Positions 22,218-29,962 of a DNA stretch of 34,692 nucleotides are shown here, piece after piece. Made by a program: the position numbers and the translations under genes. The notes beneath the pieces were generated by a model, which worked only from the letters and a program-made list of their open reading frames with translations, did no database searches and had not been told where the DNA came from. Numbering within the stretch: position 1 is the first letter of the stretch; each line of letters starts with the position of its first letter. Source of the DNA: Flavipsychrobacter sp. (GTDB lineage Bacteria > Bacteroidota > Bacteroidia > Chitinophagales > Chitinophagaceae); contig JAEUVZ010000002.1 in NCBI GenBank assembly GCA_016786665.1, positions 1-34,692 on the forward strand. Reading direction: 5' to 3'.

Positions 22218-22919
22218 CTATGCCAGCAGCAGGAATACAGCGGGCACTTTACCTATTACCGGTATGGCCTTTTTCCATTCGGCGGCGGTCTTTGTTTTTA
22301 TGTATGCGTCCGTTCCTGTTATGTTTTTGGCTATGCATATCCGGGTATTGCTGTCGCAGTTTTTCAGCAGGTCAGCCAGCAGCACTTCGTTTCGGTAGGG
22401 TGTTTCTATAAAGGCCTGTGTCTGGTTCTTTTTTCGGGAGGTATTCTCCATAGCTTTAATTTCCTGGCTGCGGGCGGGGTCTTTTACAGGCAGGTAGCCG
22501 TTAAAAGCGAATGACTGTCCGTTGAGGCCCGATGCCATTATGGCCAGCAATATGGAACTGGGCCCGCTGATGGGGAGTACTTCTGCGCCCATAGCCTGGG
22601 CCACGGCTGCTATATCCGCGCCGGGGTCGGCGATGCCGGGGCAGCCCGACTCACTAAGGACACCTACTTCCTTCCCTTCCTTCAGCCATTTTTTAAGCGT
22701 GGTCATGTCGGTGCCGGTGTGTTTGTCTATCTCAGAGATAGTCACTTCTTCCAGCACCAGGCCCGCGTGCAGCGAACGGAGAAACCGTCGGGCGGTGCGC
22801 GCGTTTTCCGCAAAATAGAAACGAAGCCTCGCGGTGTGGGTGGCTACCTCTGCGGGAAGGGTATGGAGCGCTCCCTCGGCTATGGGTACCGGTATCAGAT
22901 AAAGTTTCCCTATTGGCAT
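22218..22919 (-). CDS. RsmI-family (tetrapyrrole methylase fold) SAM-dependent methyltransferase
   Basis: This 233-residue protein has the tetrapyrrole-methylase fold of RsmI, which 2'-O-methylates C1402 of 16S rRNA. Visible motifs are LYLIPVPIAEG, FYFAENARTARRFL, VGVLSESGCPGIADPG (the RsmI glycine-rich loop), LPISGPSSILLAIMASG and FAFNGYLPV, then FIETPYRNEVLL. It is shorter than E. coli RsmI (286 residues), because it lacks the C-terminal domain; such short relatives are usual in Bacteroidota. Whether it methylates the same nucleotide is uncertain, so no symbol is given. The start is the ATG at 22919, preceded 6 nt upstream by a perfect -7 box. It is divergent from the DNA glycosylase gene. 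Confidence 0.88.
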   Translation of the reverse strand: MPIGKLYLIPVPIAEGALHTLPAEVATHTARLRFYFAENARTARRFLRSLHAGLVLEEVTISEIDKHTGTDMTTLKKWLKEGKEVGVLSESGCPGIADPGADIAAVAQAMGAEVLPISGPSSILLAIMASGLNGQSFAFNGYLPVKDPARSQEIKAMENTSRKKNQTQAFIETPYRNEVLLADLLKNCDSNTRICIAKNITGTDAYIKTKTAAEWKKAIPVIGKVPAVFLLLA

Positions 22920-22925
22920 AGGCAG

Positions 22926-22957
22926 CAAAAGTACTTATTTGCCGGGGATGGCACACA
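22926..22957 (-). promoter_or_regulatory. Promoter of the RsmI-family gene, probably leaderless
   Basis: The minus strand has TACTTTTG (22933-22926), an exact -7 match, and TGTG 20 nt upstream as a 3-of-4 match to TTTG. The ATG at 22919 follows after 6 nt, leaving no room for a leader with a ribosome-binding site. Confidence 0.55.
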
Positions 22958-22970
22958 TCTTTTACCTTTG
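22938..22970 (+). promoter_or_regulatory. Promoter of the 3-methyladenine DNA glycosylase gene, probably leaderless
   Basis: TTTG (22938-22941) and TACCTTTG (22963-22970) both match the consensus with a 21-nt spacer. The ATG at 22976 starts 5 nt after the -7 box. It overlaps the divergent promoter of the RsmI-family gene, so the two may compete for RNA polymerase. Confidence 0.7.
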
Positions 22971-22975
22971 CCGGT

Positions 22976-23581
22976 ATGAAACTGCGGGAGTCGTTCTATA
23001 CCCGAAAAGATGTGTTGCAGGTAGCGCACGACTTGCTGGGCAAGGTGCTGGTTACCCGGTTTAATGGTGTCCTCACCTCCGGGATGATAGTTGAAACCGA
23101 GGCCTACGCCGGGGAAGGGGATAAAGCGTCTCACGCCTCCGGCGGAAGGCGCACCGCGCGTACCGAAGTGATGTACGCCAGGGGCGGCACGGCCTATGTG
23201 TACCTTTGCTATGGTATTCATCATCTGTTCAATGTGGTCACCAATGCGGAGAACGTTCCGCATGCGGTATTGATACGTGGTATAGAGCCGCTGGAGGGCA
23301 TCAACGACATGCTGGAACGGCGGGGCAAAGAAAGGCTGTCTTCCTCGCTCACGGCCGGCCCCGGCGCGCTGAGCAGGGCGCTGGGCATACATACAGCGCA
23401 TTCCGGTACCAGCCTGCTGGGGGAGGAGTTGTACATAGAAGACAGGGGTATAAAGATAGCCCCGGCCGATATTGTTGCCGGTACCAGGGTGGGGGTGGCG
23501 TATGCGCAGGAAGACGCGCTGCTGCCTTACCGTTTTTCCGTGAAAGGAAATAAATACGTGAGTAAGGGGAAGGGGCTATAG
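22976..23581 (+). CDS. DNA-3-methyladenine glycosylase (AAG/MPG family)
   Basis: This 201-residue base-excision repair enzyme removes 3-methyladenine, hypoxanthine and other alkylated purines. The AAG fold motifs are all visible: FYTRKDVLQVAHDLLGKVLV, IVETEAYAGEGDKASH with the catalytic glutamate in ETEAY, YVYLCYGIHHLFNVVT (intercalating Tyr and pocket residues), VLIRGIEP and TAGPGALSRALGI. The length is normal for bacterial members. The N-terminal conserved block begins at residue 5, so the ATG at 22976 must be right even though the promoter is immediately before it. Confidence 0.95.
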   Translation: MKLRESFYTRKDVLQVAHDLLGKVLVTRFNGVLTSGMIVETEAYAGEGDKASHASGGRRTARTEVMYARGGTAYVYLCYGIHHLFNVVTNAENVPHAVLIRGIEPLEGINDMLERRGKERLSSSLTAGPGALSRALGIHTAHSGTSLLGEELYIEDRGIKIAPADIVAGTRVGVAYAQEDALLPYRFSVKGNKYVSKGKGL

Positions 23582-23591
23582 ACCCTTCCCC
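23566..23591. terminator. Hairpin overlapping the end of the glycosylase gene
   Basis: GGGGAAGGG (23566-23574) and CCCTTCCCC (23583-23591) make a 9-bp stem with an 8-nt loop that spans the stop codon. It lies between two convergent genes. No T run follows on either strand, so terminator activity is only likely. Confidence 0.4.
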
Positions 23592-23608
23592 TGGTGGTTA
23601 TCGTAACA

Positions 23609-24043
23609 TCAGTTTCCGGTATTTGTTTGCGCTACGAAGTCTTGCAGCATTTTGTCCAGTACATGCGACCATCCCATGAAGTTCTCTTTCTTCATTTCCG
23701 GGTGCAGGTCGCCGCGGAATGTTTCAATGCCTGAGTGGGTCAATACTACTTTCGTTTTGTCCCCTTCCGGAAAAAGCTCCCAGGTAACCAGTGAGTCTCC
23801 GGGAAACTCCGCAAAGCGCCAGGAGTAGCTGATTTTTTTCTCTTCCACCACTTCCACTACTTCACAGAGGTGCAGGTGTTGTTCCGCCCCGCCCCGGAAG
23901 TTGAACTTACAGCCTGCTTCTGCTTTAAAGCCCGGCACATCCAGCCACCATTGTTTCAGTTGTTCGGGGTCTGTTATGGCTTTCCACACCAGGTGGGCGG
24001 GTGCATTGTAGGTATGTTCTACTATTACTGATTGCTTTTCCAT
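23609..24043 (-). CDS. SRPBCC / AHSA1-like domain protein
   Basis: The 144 residues form a single START-like (SRPBCC, Aha1 C-terminal type) domain. Typical features are VEHTYNAPAHLVWKAITDPE, LKQWWLDV, FNFRGG, EVVEEKKISYSWRF, LVTWELFPEGDKTKVVLTHSG and the C-terminal helix (GWSHVLDKMLQDFV). Such proteins bind small hydrophobic ligands; many are encoded next to ArsR-type repressors, but none is present here. Two AACC-N4-GGTT palindromes surround its -7 box and suggest repression. The DHFR-like gene upstream points the same way, 104 nt apart, and may be related in regulation. Confidence 0.88.
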   Translation of the reverse strand: MEKQSVIVEHTYNAPAHLVWKAITDPEQLKQWWLDVPGFKAEAGCKFNFRGGAEQHLHLCEVVEVVEEKKISYSWRFAEFPGDSLVTWELFPEGDKTKVVLTHSGIETFRGDLHPEMKKENFMGWSHVLDKMLQDFVAQTNTGN

Positions 24044-24065
24044 CAGGGTGATGCTTTAATTATGT

Positions 24066-24105
24066 AACCTTTAGGTTGCAAATATAAATAGGAAACCAAT
24101 TGGTT
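24066..24105 (-). promoter_or_regulatory. Promoter with two AACC-N4-GGTT operators before the AHSA1-like gene
   Basis: The minus strand has an exact -7 box TATATTTG at 24086-24079. A perfect palindrome AACCAATTGGTT (24094-24105) lies just upstream of it and a second, AACCTTTAGGTT (24066-24077), just downstream, between -7 and the ATG at 24043. The two share both half sites and their centres are 28 bp apart, as for paired repressor binding sites. Confidence 0.6.
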
Positions 24106-24147
24106 GTGTATTGTTAATGGTTTTTTATTTCACTCTGAGAAGTGGCC

Positions 24148-24669
24148 TTACTTCTTTACCGCATAGCGCAGCATTACCAGCCCGGTATCGTAAGCCGTGC
24201 TGCTGAGCAACTCCAGGGGCAATCGGTTCTTGTTGCCGCCGAACAGCGGCTTACCGCTGCCCAGTAGTATGGGGTGTACGGCCAGTACCAGTTCGTCTAC
24301 CAGTCCATATTGCATCAGCGAGGCGGTCAGTTCTGCGCCACCCCAAAGCCATATGTCCTTGCCGGGTTCCTGCTTTATCTTCTCAACAGCCGCCCTGATA
24401 TCTCCGGATACAATGGTAATGTCTTCCGCGGCTTTTTGGTTCATCGTGTTGGAAAACACGTATTGTTTGGCTTTGGGCATCCACTCGCTGCTGCCTTCTG
24501 TGGCCTGCGCCATTTCGTACGACTTCCGGCCCATAAATACGGAGTCTATGCGTTCCAGGAAATCGGTCATGCCATAGTCCTGGTCGGTGAGGCACCAGTC
24601 GTATTCCCCGTTGGGCCCTTCAATAAAGCTATCAAGGCTTACGGCCAGTTGCAAGAGTACTTTTCTCAT
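24148..24669 (-). CDS. Dihydrofolate reductase-like protein (RibD C-terminal domain family)
   Basis: This 173-residue protein belongs to the DHFR/RibD-C superfamily of NADPH-binding reductases, often annotated as dihydrofolate reductase family protein. Visible features are KVLLQLAVSLDSFIEGPNGE at the start, DSVFMGRKSYEM, YVFSNT, KDIWLWGGAELTASL and VDELVLAVHPILLGSGKPLF. It differs from true FolA, and its substrate is not known. The ATG at 24669 begins the conserved first strand; a TTG seven codons upstream is rejected. A near-consensus -7 box CATCTTTG lies on the minus strand at 24695-24688. Confidence 0.88.
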   Translation of the reverse strand: MRKVLLQLAVSLDSFIEGPNGEYDWCLTDQDYGMTDFLERIDSVFMGRKSYEMAQATEGSSEWMPKAKQYVFSNTMNQKAAEDITIVSGDIRAAVEKIKQEPGKDIWLWGGAELTASLMQYGLVDELVLAVHPILLGSGKPLFGGNKNRLPLELLSSTAYDTGLVMLRYAVKK

Positions 24670-24789
24670 GGTTGTATATTTTGCTGGCAAAGATGTGAAT
24701 TGCCGGCTATGTTAAATAAAATTGTGCATAACTCCTTTTCCCGATGCTCCCATTGCTTTTTTCTTTCGGTGGTTACCCGATTAATACCG

Positions 24790-24805
24790 AAATTGACGTC
24801 AATTT
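24790..24805. promoter_or_regulatory. 16-bp perfect palindrome, possible operator of the MBL-fold gene
   Basis: AAATTGAC and GTCAATTT join without a gap to make a 16-bp perfect palindrome. It ends 9 nt before the ATG at 24815. The overlapping TCAATTTG (24799-24806) is one base off the -7 consensus, so a protein bound here would block transcription. Confidence 0.5.
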
Positions 24806-24814
24806 GGCAATCAT

Positions 24815-25855
24815 ATGCAACAGCTACCATTTGGCAAGGCGCCTACGGGCAAGCGCCTGGAACGCATCCGGCAATCGCCCAACTACCGCGACGGCGCTTT
24901 TCAGAACCTGAGCCTTACCCCGGCGCTTTCGGAAGGTGTGGGCTACTATAAGGTGATGAAGGAGTTTTTCTGCAACAAGGACAAACGCAATATCCCCCTT
25001 GATGCCATACCTACGCAAAAGACCGACCTGAAAAGTTTGCCACCGGGCCAGGATGCGCTGGTGTGGTTTGGCCACTCGTCTTACTTTATGCAACTGGAAG
25101 GGAAGAAGATACTGGTAGACCCGGTATTTAGCGGCAACGCATCGCCGGTGAATTTTACCACCAGGGCTTTTAAAGGCAGCGATGCCTATACCGTAGACGA
25201 TCTGCCGGAGATAGACTACTTGTTCATCACCCACGACCATTACGACCACCTGGACTACAGAACTATCGTGCAACTGAACGCAAAAGTGCGGCAGGTGATA
25301 ATGGGCCTGGGCGTGGGTGGGCACCTGGAGCACTGGGGCTACGATGCCGCGAAACTGGTAGAAAAAGACTGGCACGAACACCTGGTACTGGATGATAAGC
25401 TGCAGGTATATACTACACCCGCACGGCACTTTTCCGGAAGGGGGCTGAAGCGGAACAATACCCTGTGGATGTCTTACGTACTGGAAACACCCACCCGCCG
25501 CATATACATAGGCGGCGACTCCGGTTACGATACGCATTTTGCGGAGATAGGCAGCCGCTTCGGGCCGTTCGACCTGGCCATGCTGGAGAATGGCCAGTAT
25601 GACGATAACTGGAAATACATACACATGCGCCCCGAGCAGGTGGTACAGGCGGCCCGCGACCTGGGTGTTAAAACACTCTTTCCCGTGCATTGGTCAAAGT
25701 TTGCGCTGGGCGCGCATGCCTGGGACGAGCCGATACAGCGCGTAACCCGCGAAGCGGCCCGGCAGGGTGTGCCCCTGATACACCCCATGATAGGAGAACT
25801 GGTAGTACTGGGCGATAACGCCACACCGGTAAGCTGGTGGGAAGGGCTGCGATAG
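24815..25855 (+). CDS. MBL-fold metal-dependent hydrolase (NAPE-PLD / UlaG-like)
   Basis: This is a 346-residue metallo-beta-lactamase-fold protein. The metal site HDHYDH (H140, H142, D144, H145) is intact, with further ligand motifs ARHFSGRG, IGGDSGYD and FPVHWSKFALG. WFGHSSYFMQLEGKKILVDP before the site is typical of the group containing N-acyl-phosphatidylethanolamine phospholipase D and UlaG-like lactonases. No signal peptide is apparent, though relatives are often membrane-associated. A phospholipase role is possible but unproven. Its stop lies 4 nt from the convergent CotH gene. A palindrome just before the start may control it. Confidence 0.9.
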   Translation: MQQLPFGKAPTGKRLERIRQSPNYRDGAFQNLSLTPALSEGVGYYKVMKEFFCNKDKRNIPLDAIPTQKTDLKSLPPGQDALVWFGHSSYFMQLEGKKILVDPVFSGNASPVNFTTRAFKGSDAYTVDDLPEIDYLFITHDHYDHLDYRTIVQLNAKVRQVIMGLGVGGHLEHWGYDAAKLVEKDWHEHLVLDDKLQVYTTPARHFSGRGLKRNNTLWMSYVLETPTRRIYIGGDSGYDTHFAEIGSRFGPFDLAMLENGQYDDNWKYIHMRPEQVVQAARDLGVKTLFPVHWSKFALGAHAWDEPIQRVTREAARQGVPLIHPMIGELVVLGDNATPVSWWEGLR

Positions 25856-25859
25856 CCTT

Positions 25860-27941
25860 TTACCGCTCTTCCTTTATCAGTACCTGCCGGTGGTGGTTAT
25901 GGCTTCCATTCACACAAAGGAAATATACGCCATTGCCCAATGGGCCGGTAGAGAGCCTGATAGTATTACGCCCTGCATAAAGGCGTTGGGAAGACCTGTA
26001 CACTATTTGCCCCAGTGAGGAGAGCAGTGTTATCTCTATCGGTTCGCTGGCCACGGTGGTCAGCGCCAGGTTAATTTCATCACGGAAGGGATTGGGGTAC
26101 ATGGTGAAACCATTGGTAGTGCCGGCGGCCACTGAGGCCGGGAAACAATTGCCCGGCAACTGCGCGTCCATCCAGGCCAGGCGCTGCGCTATCCAGTTTT
26201 TCAGCCGGTTCACTTCTTCGGCATAGCTGTTGGCCACCGGGGCGGGATTGGAGAATACTTTGTAGCCCATTATGTTCCACCGGGTGAAGTGGGTGGCCTG
26301 CCGCACCTGCAGCAACGCCGCGGTACTGTCTATATACTGGTATATATGCTGGCTGCTGAGGGGCCCCTGGCGCAGTTCGTTCCAGCGACATTTCAGCTCG
26401 TTGCTGTATGCGCCATCTTCCAGCATCTTTCGCCACCAGTAAGGCACTTGTTTCTCGTGCTGGGGGCATTCTTTACCAAACAGGTAAGCCCAGCCGGTAT
26501 CCCGGTCGCCGCCGCAATAGTCAGCGTTCCACCAGGCCAGGTTGAAGTCCCACAGGGGCCCGGCGGTCAGACGTCCGCCTTTGCTGTCTTTGTCTTTATA
26601 CAGGTAGAACGATTGGCGGTAAGCGTCTACATTGTAGCTCAGCTCGCTGAGCAGAAAGTAGTCTATAAACGAGGCGGCATCCGCAAAATGGCGATAGCCG
26701 TTTTGCAGGTCGCTGAAGTTGCCACCGGCCAGTGCCGTTTCAAACGAGTCTACGTACTTCCGGATATAGGTCTTCTGCTCCGCGGCAATGTCTTCGTGCT
26801 TAGGATACACGTACTGGAACAGGATGCTCTGCGTGCCCGTTCCGCTGTCGGCTTTGTAGCCTGACTCAAAGTAGGGCCCTGAATAGTCGTCCAGGTTGTC
26901 AATCTTTAGTATGTATCCGCCCGTCAGGTCATCGCCCGATGTTTCGTGCGGCTCCAGTTTGGCAATATCTACCCGGTTGGCATCGCGTTTTATTTTTTCG
27001 GCCAGCAGGTATATGCCCATGTATTCCCCGTCCAGCATCACCTCGCAAAAGCGCGTGCGGGGCGCCCATCGCCCCATTCGCCTTCCCAGCTCGTAAGTAA
27101 GCGCGTTGCGCAGCAGTGTTTTATCGTTGAAGGAGGAAATAAGTGTCCAGTTGTGTTCCGCAGGCATACCCGCCAGCGCGGCGTTCACTTCGTTGCCCTG
27201 TATGTCGCGGGTTTCCAGGGTGTACGAGCGTTGTGGATAGTGGCGGCTGCTCACGCCCCGGAATTCTATCCCGGCCCATCCGTCATAGTTGTTCCAGGGG
27301 TCGGAGGGGTGGTTCGGTACTCCCGGGCCGTTGTCTATTATGCCCATCCGGACCGTTGTCTTGGGCTCCTCTTTTATTATGTTCCCGTTGGTTTGCAGTA
27401 CCACGATGGGGAGGTTTCCCGCAGCGGGCGTAATGGGCTGTGCCGGGTTGGTGCTGAATTTCAGGGTCACATTGCTTACGTGCCCGTAGTTGCCGCCATA
27501 TACGTCCTGCACCAGCAGTTGCCAGGTGCCGTTTCCGTTCTGGCCGTTATTCACGCGTCCCAGTATGCCATAAGGCTGGTATGCCCCGGTAAAGGGTGCG
27601 TAGTCGGTTACAATGGAAGGGCCGTTACCGGTAAAGCAGGTGTTGGTGAAGTTATCGCCATCGTAGCCGGTATTCACCGCCAGCCGCACGATGGTGCCAT
27701 CAGGGGCGCGCATGCGTATCACGAGGTCGGAGAGGGAAGGGTGGGTCACATTGATGCACACCGACTCCAGCCCATAGGCGGTGCCCAGGGTGCTTTGCGC
27801 GAGACCGCTCACGTTAATGGGTATAACGGCTTCCGGGCCATTGTCTGAGATAATGCTTCCCGGTGCAGTATACGTTTGCCCAGCCGCGGGGATGGCGGAT
27901 AAACACAATAAGAGAATAATGCCCGGAATAATACGGCCCAT
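25860..27941 (-). CDS. Secreted P-domain / CotH kinase-like protein with T9SS type A sorting domain
   Basis: This 693-residue protein starts with a signal peptide (about 1-21, ending AAGQ). Residues ~40-165 resemble a proprotein-convertase P domain (CINVTHPSLSDLVIRMRAPD, TWQLLVQDVYGGNYGHVSNV). Residues ~230-520 are a CotH domain, an atypical protein-kinase fold: RGVSSRHYPQRSYTLE, FNDKTLLRNALTYELGR, MLDGEYMGIYLLAEKI, then GPLWDFNLAWWN with the candidate metal-binding aspartate. Residues ~613-693 are a type A T9SS sorting domain (TMYPNPFRDEINL, GNGVYFLCVNG, ending VLIKEER). Bacterial CotH proteins phosphorylate secreted or coat proteins; here an extracellular or cell-surface role is inferred. 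The gene stands alone. Confidence 0.9.
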   Translation of the reverse strand: MGRIIPGIILLLCLSAIPAAGQTYTAPGSIISDNGPEAVIPINVSGLAQSTLGTAYGLESVCINVTHPSLSDLVIRMRAPDGTIVRLAVNTGYDGDNFTNTCFTGNGPSIVTDYAPFTGAYQPYGILGRVNNGQNGNGTWQLLVQDVYGGNYGHVSNVTLKFSTNPAQPITPAAGNLPIVVLQTNGNIIKEEPKTTVRMGIIDNGPGVPNHPSDPWNNYDGWAGIEFRGVSSRHYPQRSYTLETRDIQGNEVNAALAGMPAEHNWTLISSFNDKTLLRNALTYELGRRMGRWAPRTRFCEVMLDGEYMGIYLLAEKIKRDANRVDIAKLEPHETSGDDLTGGYILKIDNLDDYSGPYFESGYKADSGTGTQSILFQYVYPKHEDIAAEQKTYIRKYVDSFETALAGGNFSDLQNGYRHFADAASFIDYFLLSELSYNVDAYRQSFYLYKDKDSKGGRLTAGPLWDFNLAWWNADYCGGDRDTGWAYLFGKECPQHEKQVPYWWRKMLEDGAYSNELKCRWNELRQGPLSSQHIYQYIDSTAALLQVRQATHFTRWNIMGYKVFSNPAPVANSYAEEVNRLKNWIAQRLAWMDAQLPGNCFPASVAAGTTNGFTMYPNPFRDEINLALTTVASEPIEITLLSSLGQIVYRSSQRLYAGRNTIRLSTGPLGNGVYFLCVNGSHNHHRQVLIKEER

Positions 27942-28033
27942 AAGAACAGGTAAAGATAAGGCTCCCGCCCCTGACGGGCTGTAAATAACTGGTTAATGGA
28001 TATTGTTCTATTTTAGAAGCCACAACCAGCCAT

Positions 28034-28585
28034 ATGATACACCTGAACTTTAATCCTTTCCCTGTACTGGAAACCGAACGCCTGCTGCTGCGCAACCTGC
28101 GGGAGTACGACAAGCACGAGATGTTCGCTATACGCAGCAACCCCATCGCGATGCAGTACATACCACGCCCCATGGCTAAGACCCTGGAGGACGCGGCTGC
28201 GCTGGTGGAGTTGATACTGGGCAATACGGAGCGCAATGAGCGCATCAACTGGGCTATTACCGAGAAGGGTTCCGACAAGATGTTAGGGGTGATTGGTTAT
28301 GTGGGTTTTAATACCAATAGCGCCCGCGCTGAGGTAGGCTACGTGCTGAACCCTGACTGCTTTGGCAAGGGTATCGGGTACGAGGCGCTGAAGGCGGTGG
28401 TGAACTATGGCTTTGAGGTTATCGGCCTGCACTCCATAGAGGCAATCATCCGGCCGGAAAACAGGGCCTCTATCCGGCTGGTAGAAAAGCTGGGCTTCGT
28501 CCGCGAAGCCTACTTCCGCGATTACATTTATTTTAACGGCGAATACCTGGATGAAACGGTGTACTCGCTGCTGAACCAGGGCTAA
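28034..28585 (+). CDS. GNAT-family N-acetyltransferase (RimJ/RimL-like)
   Basis: The 183-residue protein has the GNAT fold: LETERLLLRNLREYD at the start, WAITEKGSDKMLGVIGYVGF, then the acetyl-CoA pyrophosphate-binding loop in VLNPDCFGKGIGYEALKAVV (a variant of R/Q-x-x-G-x-G/A) and IEAIIRPENRASIRLVEKLG. This last motif is typical of RimJ-like enzymes that acetylate protein N-termini or small amines. The true substrate is unknown. It is divergent from the CotH gene and converges with cheB (1 nt between the stop codons). Confidence 0.92.
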   Translation: MIHLNFNPFPVLETERLLLRNLREYDKHEMFAIRSNPIAMQYIPRPMAKTLEDAAALVELILGNTERNERINWAITEKGSDKMLGVIGYVGFNTNSARAEVGYVLNPDCFGKGIGYEALKAVVNYGFEVIGLHSIEAIIRPENRASIRLVEKLGFVREAYFRDYIYFNGEYLDETVYSLLNQG

Positions 28586-28586
28586 G

Positions 28587-29159
28587 CTAGCGGGTGATAG
28601 CGTTCAGGTAGGCGATGATTTCTTTGTTGTTCATTATTTTTCCCGCTGTATTGGCGGCTATGGCCTGCCCGGGCATGTAGCCTACCTCCGCCGACTCCGG
28701 CGATTGGGCAATGGTAGTGCCGCCCAGTTCTTGCACCTGGCGGAAGCCCTCCGTGCCGTCGGCATTGGCACCGGAAAGCAATACACACACCAGCCCGCTT
28801 TGGTACACTTTAGCCGCCGACTGAAAAACTACATCTATGCTGGGGCGGCTGTAGTTCACTTTTTCCGAATCGTCGAGGGAAAAGGTGCGGTCTTCTTCTA
28901 TCAGCACGTGGTAGTCGGGCGGCACTATGTGCAGGGTGCCGGGCCGTAGTGGTTCTTTCTCTTCTATTTCCCGAACCCGGAAGCTGCTGCGCGATTGCAG
29001 CAGGTTGGTCAGTATAGTATCGGTAGTGCTCTTGCGGTGCAGCACCAGTACCAGCGGTACGGGAAAATCCGGCTTCAGCGCCGGCAGTATTTCCAGCAAG
29101 GCTTCCAGGCTACCCGCTGAGCCGCCTATGGCCACCAGTTCTACTTTATCTTTCTCCAT
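28587..29159 (-). CDS. CheB-type methylesterase, catalytic domain only
   Basis: The 190 residues correspond to the catalytic domain of CheB, which removes methyl groups from (or deamidates) glutamate/glutamine side chains of signalling proteins. The catalytic triad is visible: S14 in IGGSAGS, H41 in LVLHRK and D134 in GANADG, with spacing as in the Salmonella enzyme. The N-terminal receiver domain of classical CheB is absent, so its activity cannot be switched by its own phosphorylation. It is the last gene of the signalling operon and overlaps cheR by 19 bp. No methyl-accepting receptor is in the window. Confidence 0.93.
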   Translation of the reverse strand: MEKDKVELVAIGGSAGSLEALLEILPALKPDFPVPLVLVLHRKSTTDTILTNLLQSRSSFRVREIEEKEPLRPGTLHIVPPDYHVLIEEDRTFSLDDSEKVNYSRPSIDVVFQSAAKVYQSGLVCVLLSGANADGTEGFRQVQELGGTTIAQSPESAEVGYMPGQAIAANTAGKIMNNKEIIAYLNAITR

Positions 29160-29959
29160 ATCTTGTGCTTTTCCAGTTGTTTGTACTTTGGTATTATACC
29201 GGAGAACTTGATGGTCTCTTTGGCTCCCAGTGCCAGGTAACCCAGCTTTTCGAGGCTGGCGTCAAAAAGATGCAGCACGTTGTTTTGCAGGTTCTTGTCG
29301 AAATAGATCATCACGTTGCGGCACAGTATCAGCTGAAACTCATTAAAGGAACTGTCCGATACCAGGTTGTGCGTGGCAAACACCATTCGCTTGCGCAGGT
29401 TCTCGTTAAAAATAACCTTGTCGTACCGCGCGGTGTAGTACGAGGAAAAGTCTTCCGTACCGCCGGCGGCTATATAATTCTCCGAGTATTGCTTCATCTG
29501 GCTGAGTGGAAAGATACCGGCACGCGCCCGCTCCAGCACTTCCGGGTTAATGTCGGTGGCGTATATCAGCGATTTGTGCAGCAGCCCCGCTTCGTGCAGC
29601 AGTATGGCCATAGAATAGACCTCCTCGCCGGTAGAGCAGCCGGCATGCCATACCCGTATAAAGGGCTTGGAGAACAACTGAGGGAAGACCAGTTCTTTGA
29701 TGGCGCGGTAGGCGTCGGGGTCGCGAAACATCTCGGTTACGTTCACCGTTATTTCTTCCACGAAGCGCTTCAGGTAGGCGGCATCGTTCCGCACCCTGAA
29801 CCGCAATTCCGCAAAGCTGGGAAAGGAGTCCAGCATCAGCAGCCGGTTCACCCGGCGGTGTATGGAGGCGCGGGAGTAGTCGGTAAAGTCGTAGCCGTGT
29901 ACCTCCAGTACATCATTGAGCAACAGCTCCAGTTCTTCGTTACTAATTGAGCGCTCCAC
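29141..29959 (-). CDS. CheR-type protein-glutamate methyltransferase
   Basis: This 272-residue enzyme uses SAM to methylate glutamates of signalling proteins. Motifs are EEITVNVTEMFRDPDAYRAI at the end of the N-terminal helical domain, the SAM site VWHAGCSTGEEVYSMAI, YATDINPEVLERA, then LILCRNVMIYFDK. The reading frame begins with GTG at 29959, placed 3 nt after the stop of the response-regulator gene, so translation is probably coupled; no ATG fits the conserved N-terminus. It overlaps cheB. With no chemoreceptor gene nearby, the target may be the hybrid kinase of the same operon. Confidence 0.94.
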   Translation of the reverse strand: MERSISNEELELLLNDVLEVHGYDFTDYSRASIHRRVNRLLMLDSFPSFAELRFRVRNDAAYLKRFVEEITVNVTEMFRDPDAYRAIKELVFPQLFSKPFIRVWHAGCSTGEEVYSMAILLHEAGLLHKSLIYATDINPEVLERARAGIFPLSQMKQYSENYIAAGGTEDFSSYYTARYDKVIFNENLRKRMVFATHNLVSDSSFNEFQLILCRNVMIYFDKNLQNNVLHLFDASLEKLGYLALGAKETIKFSGIIPKYKQLEKHKIWRKIK

Positions 29960-29962
29960 TGT

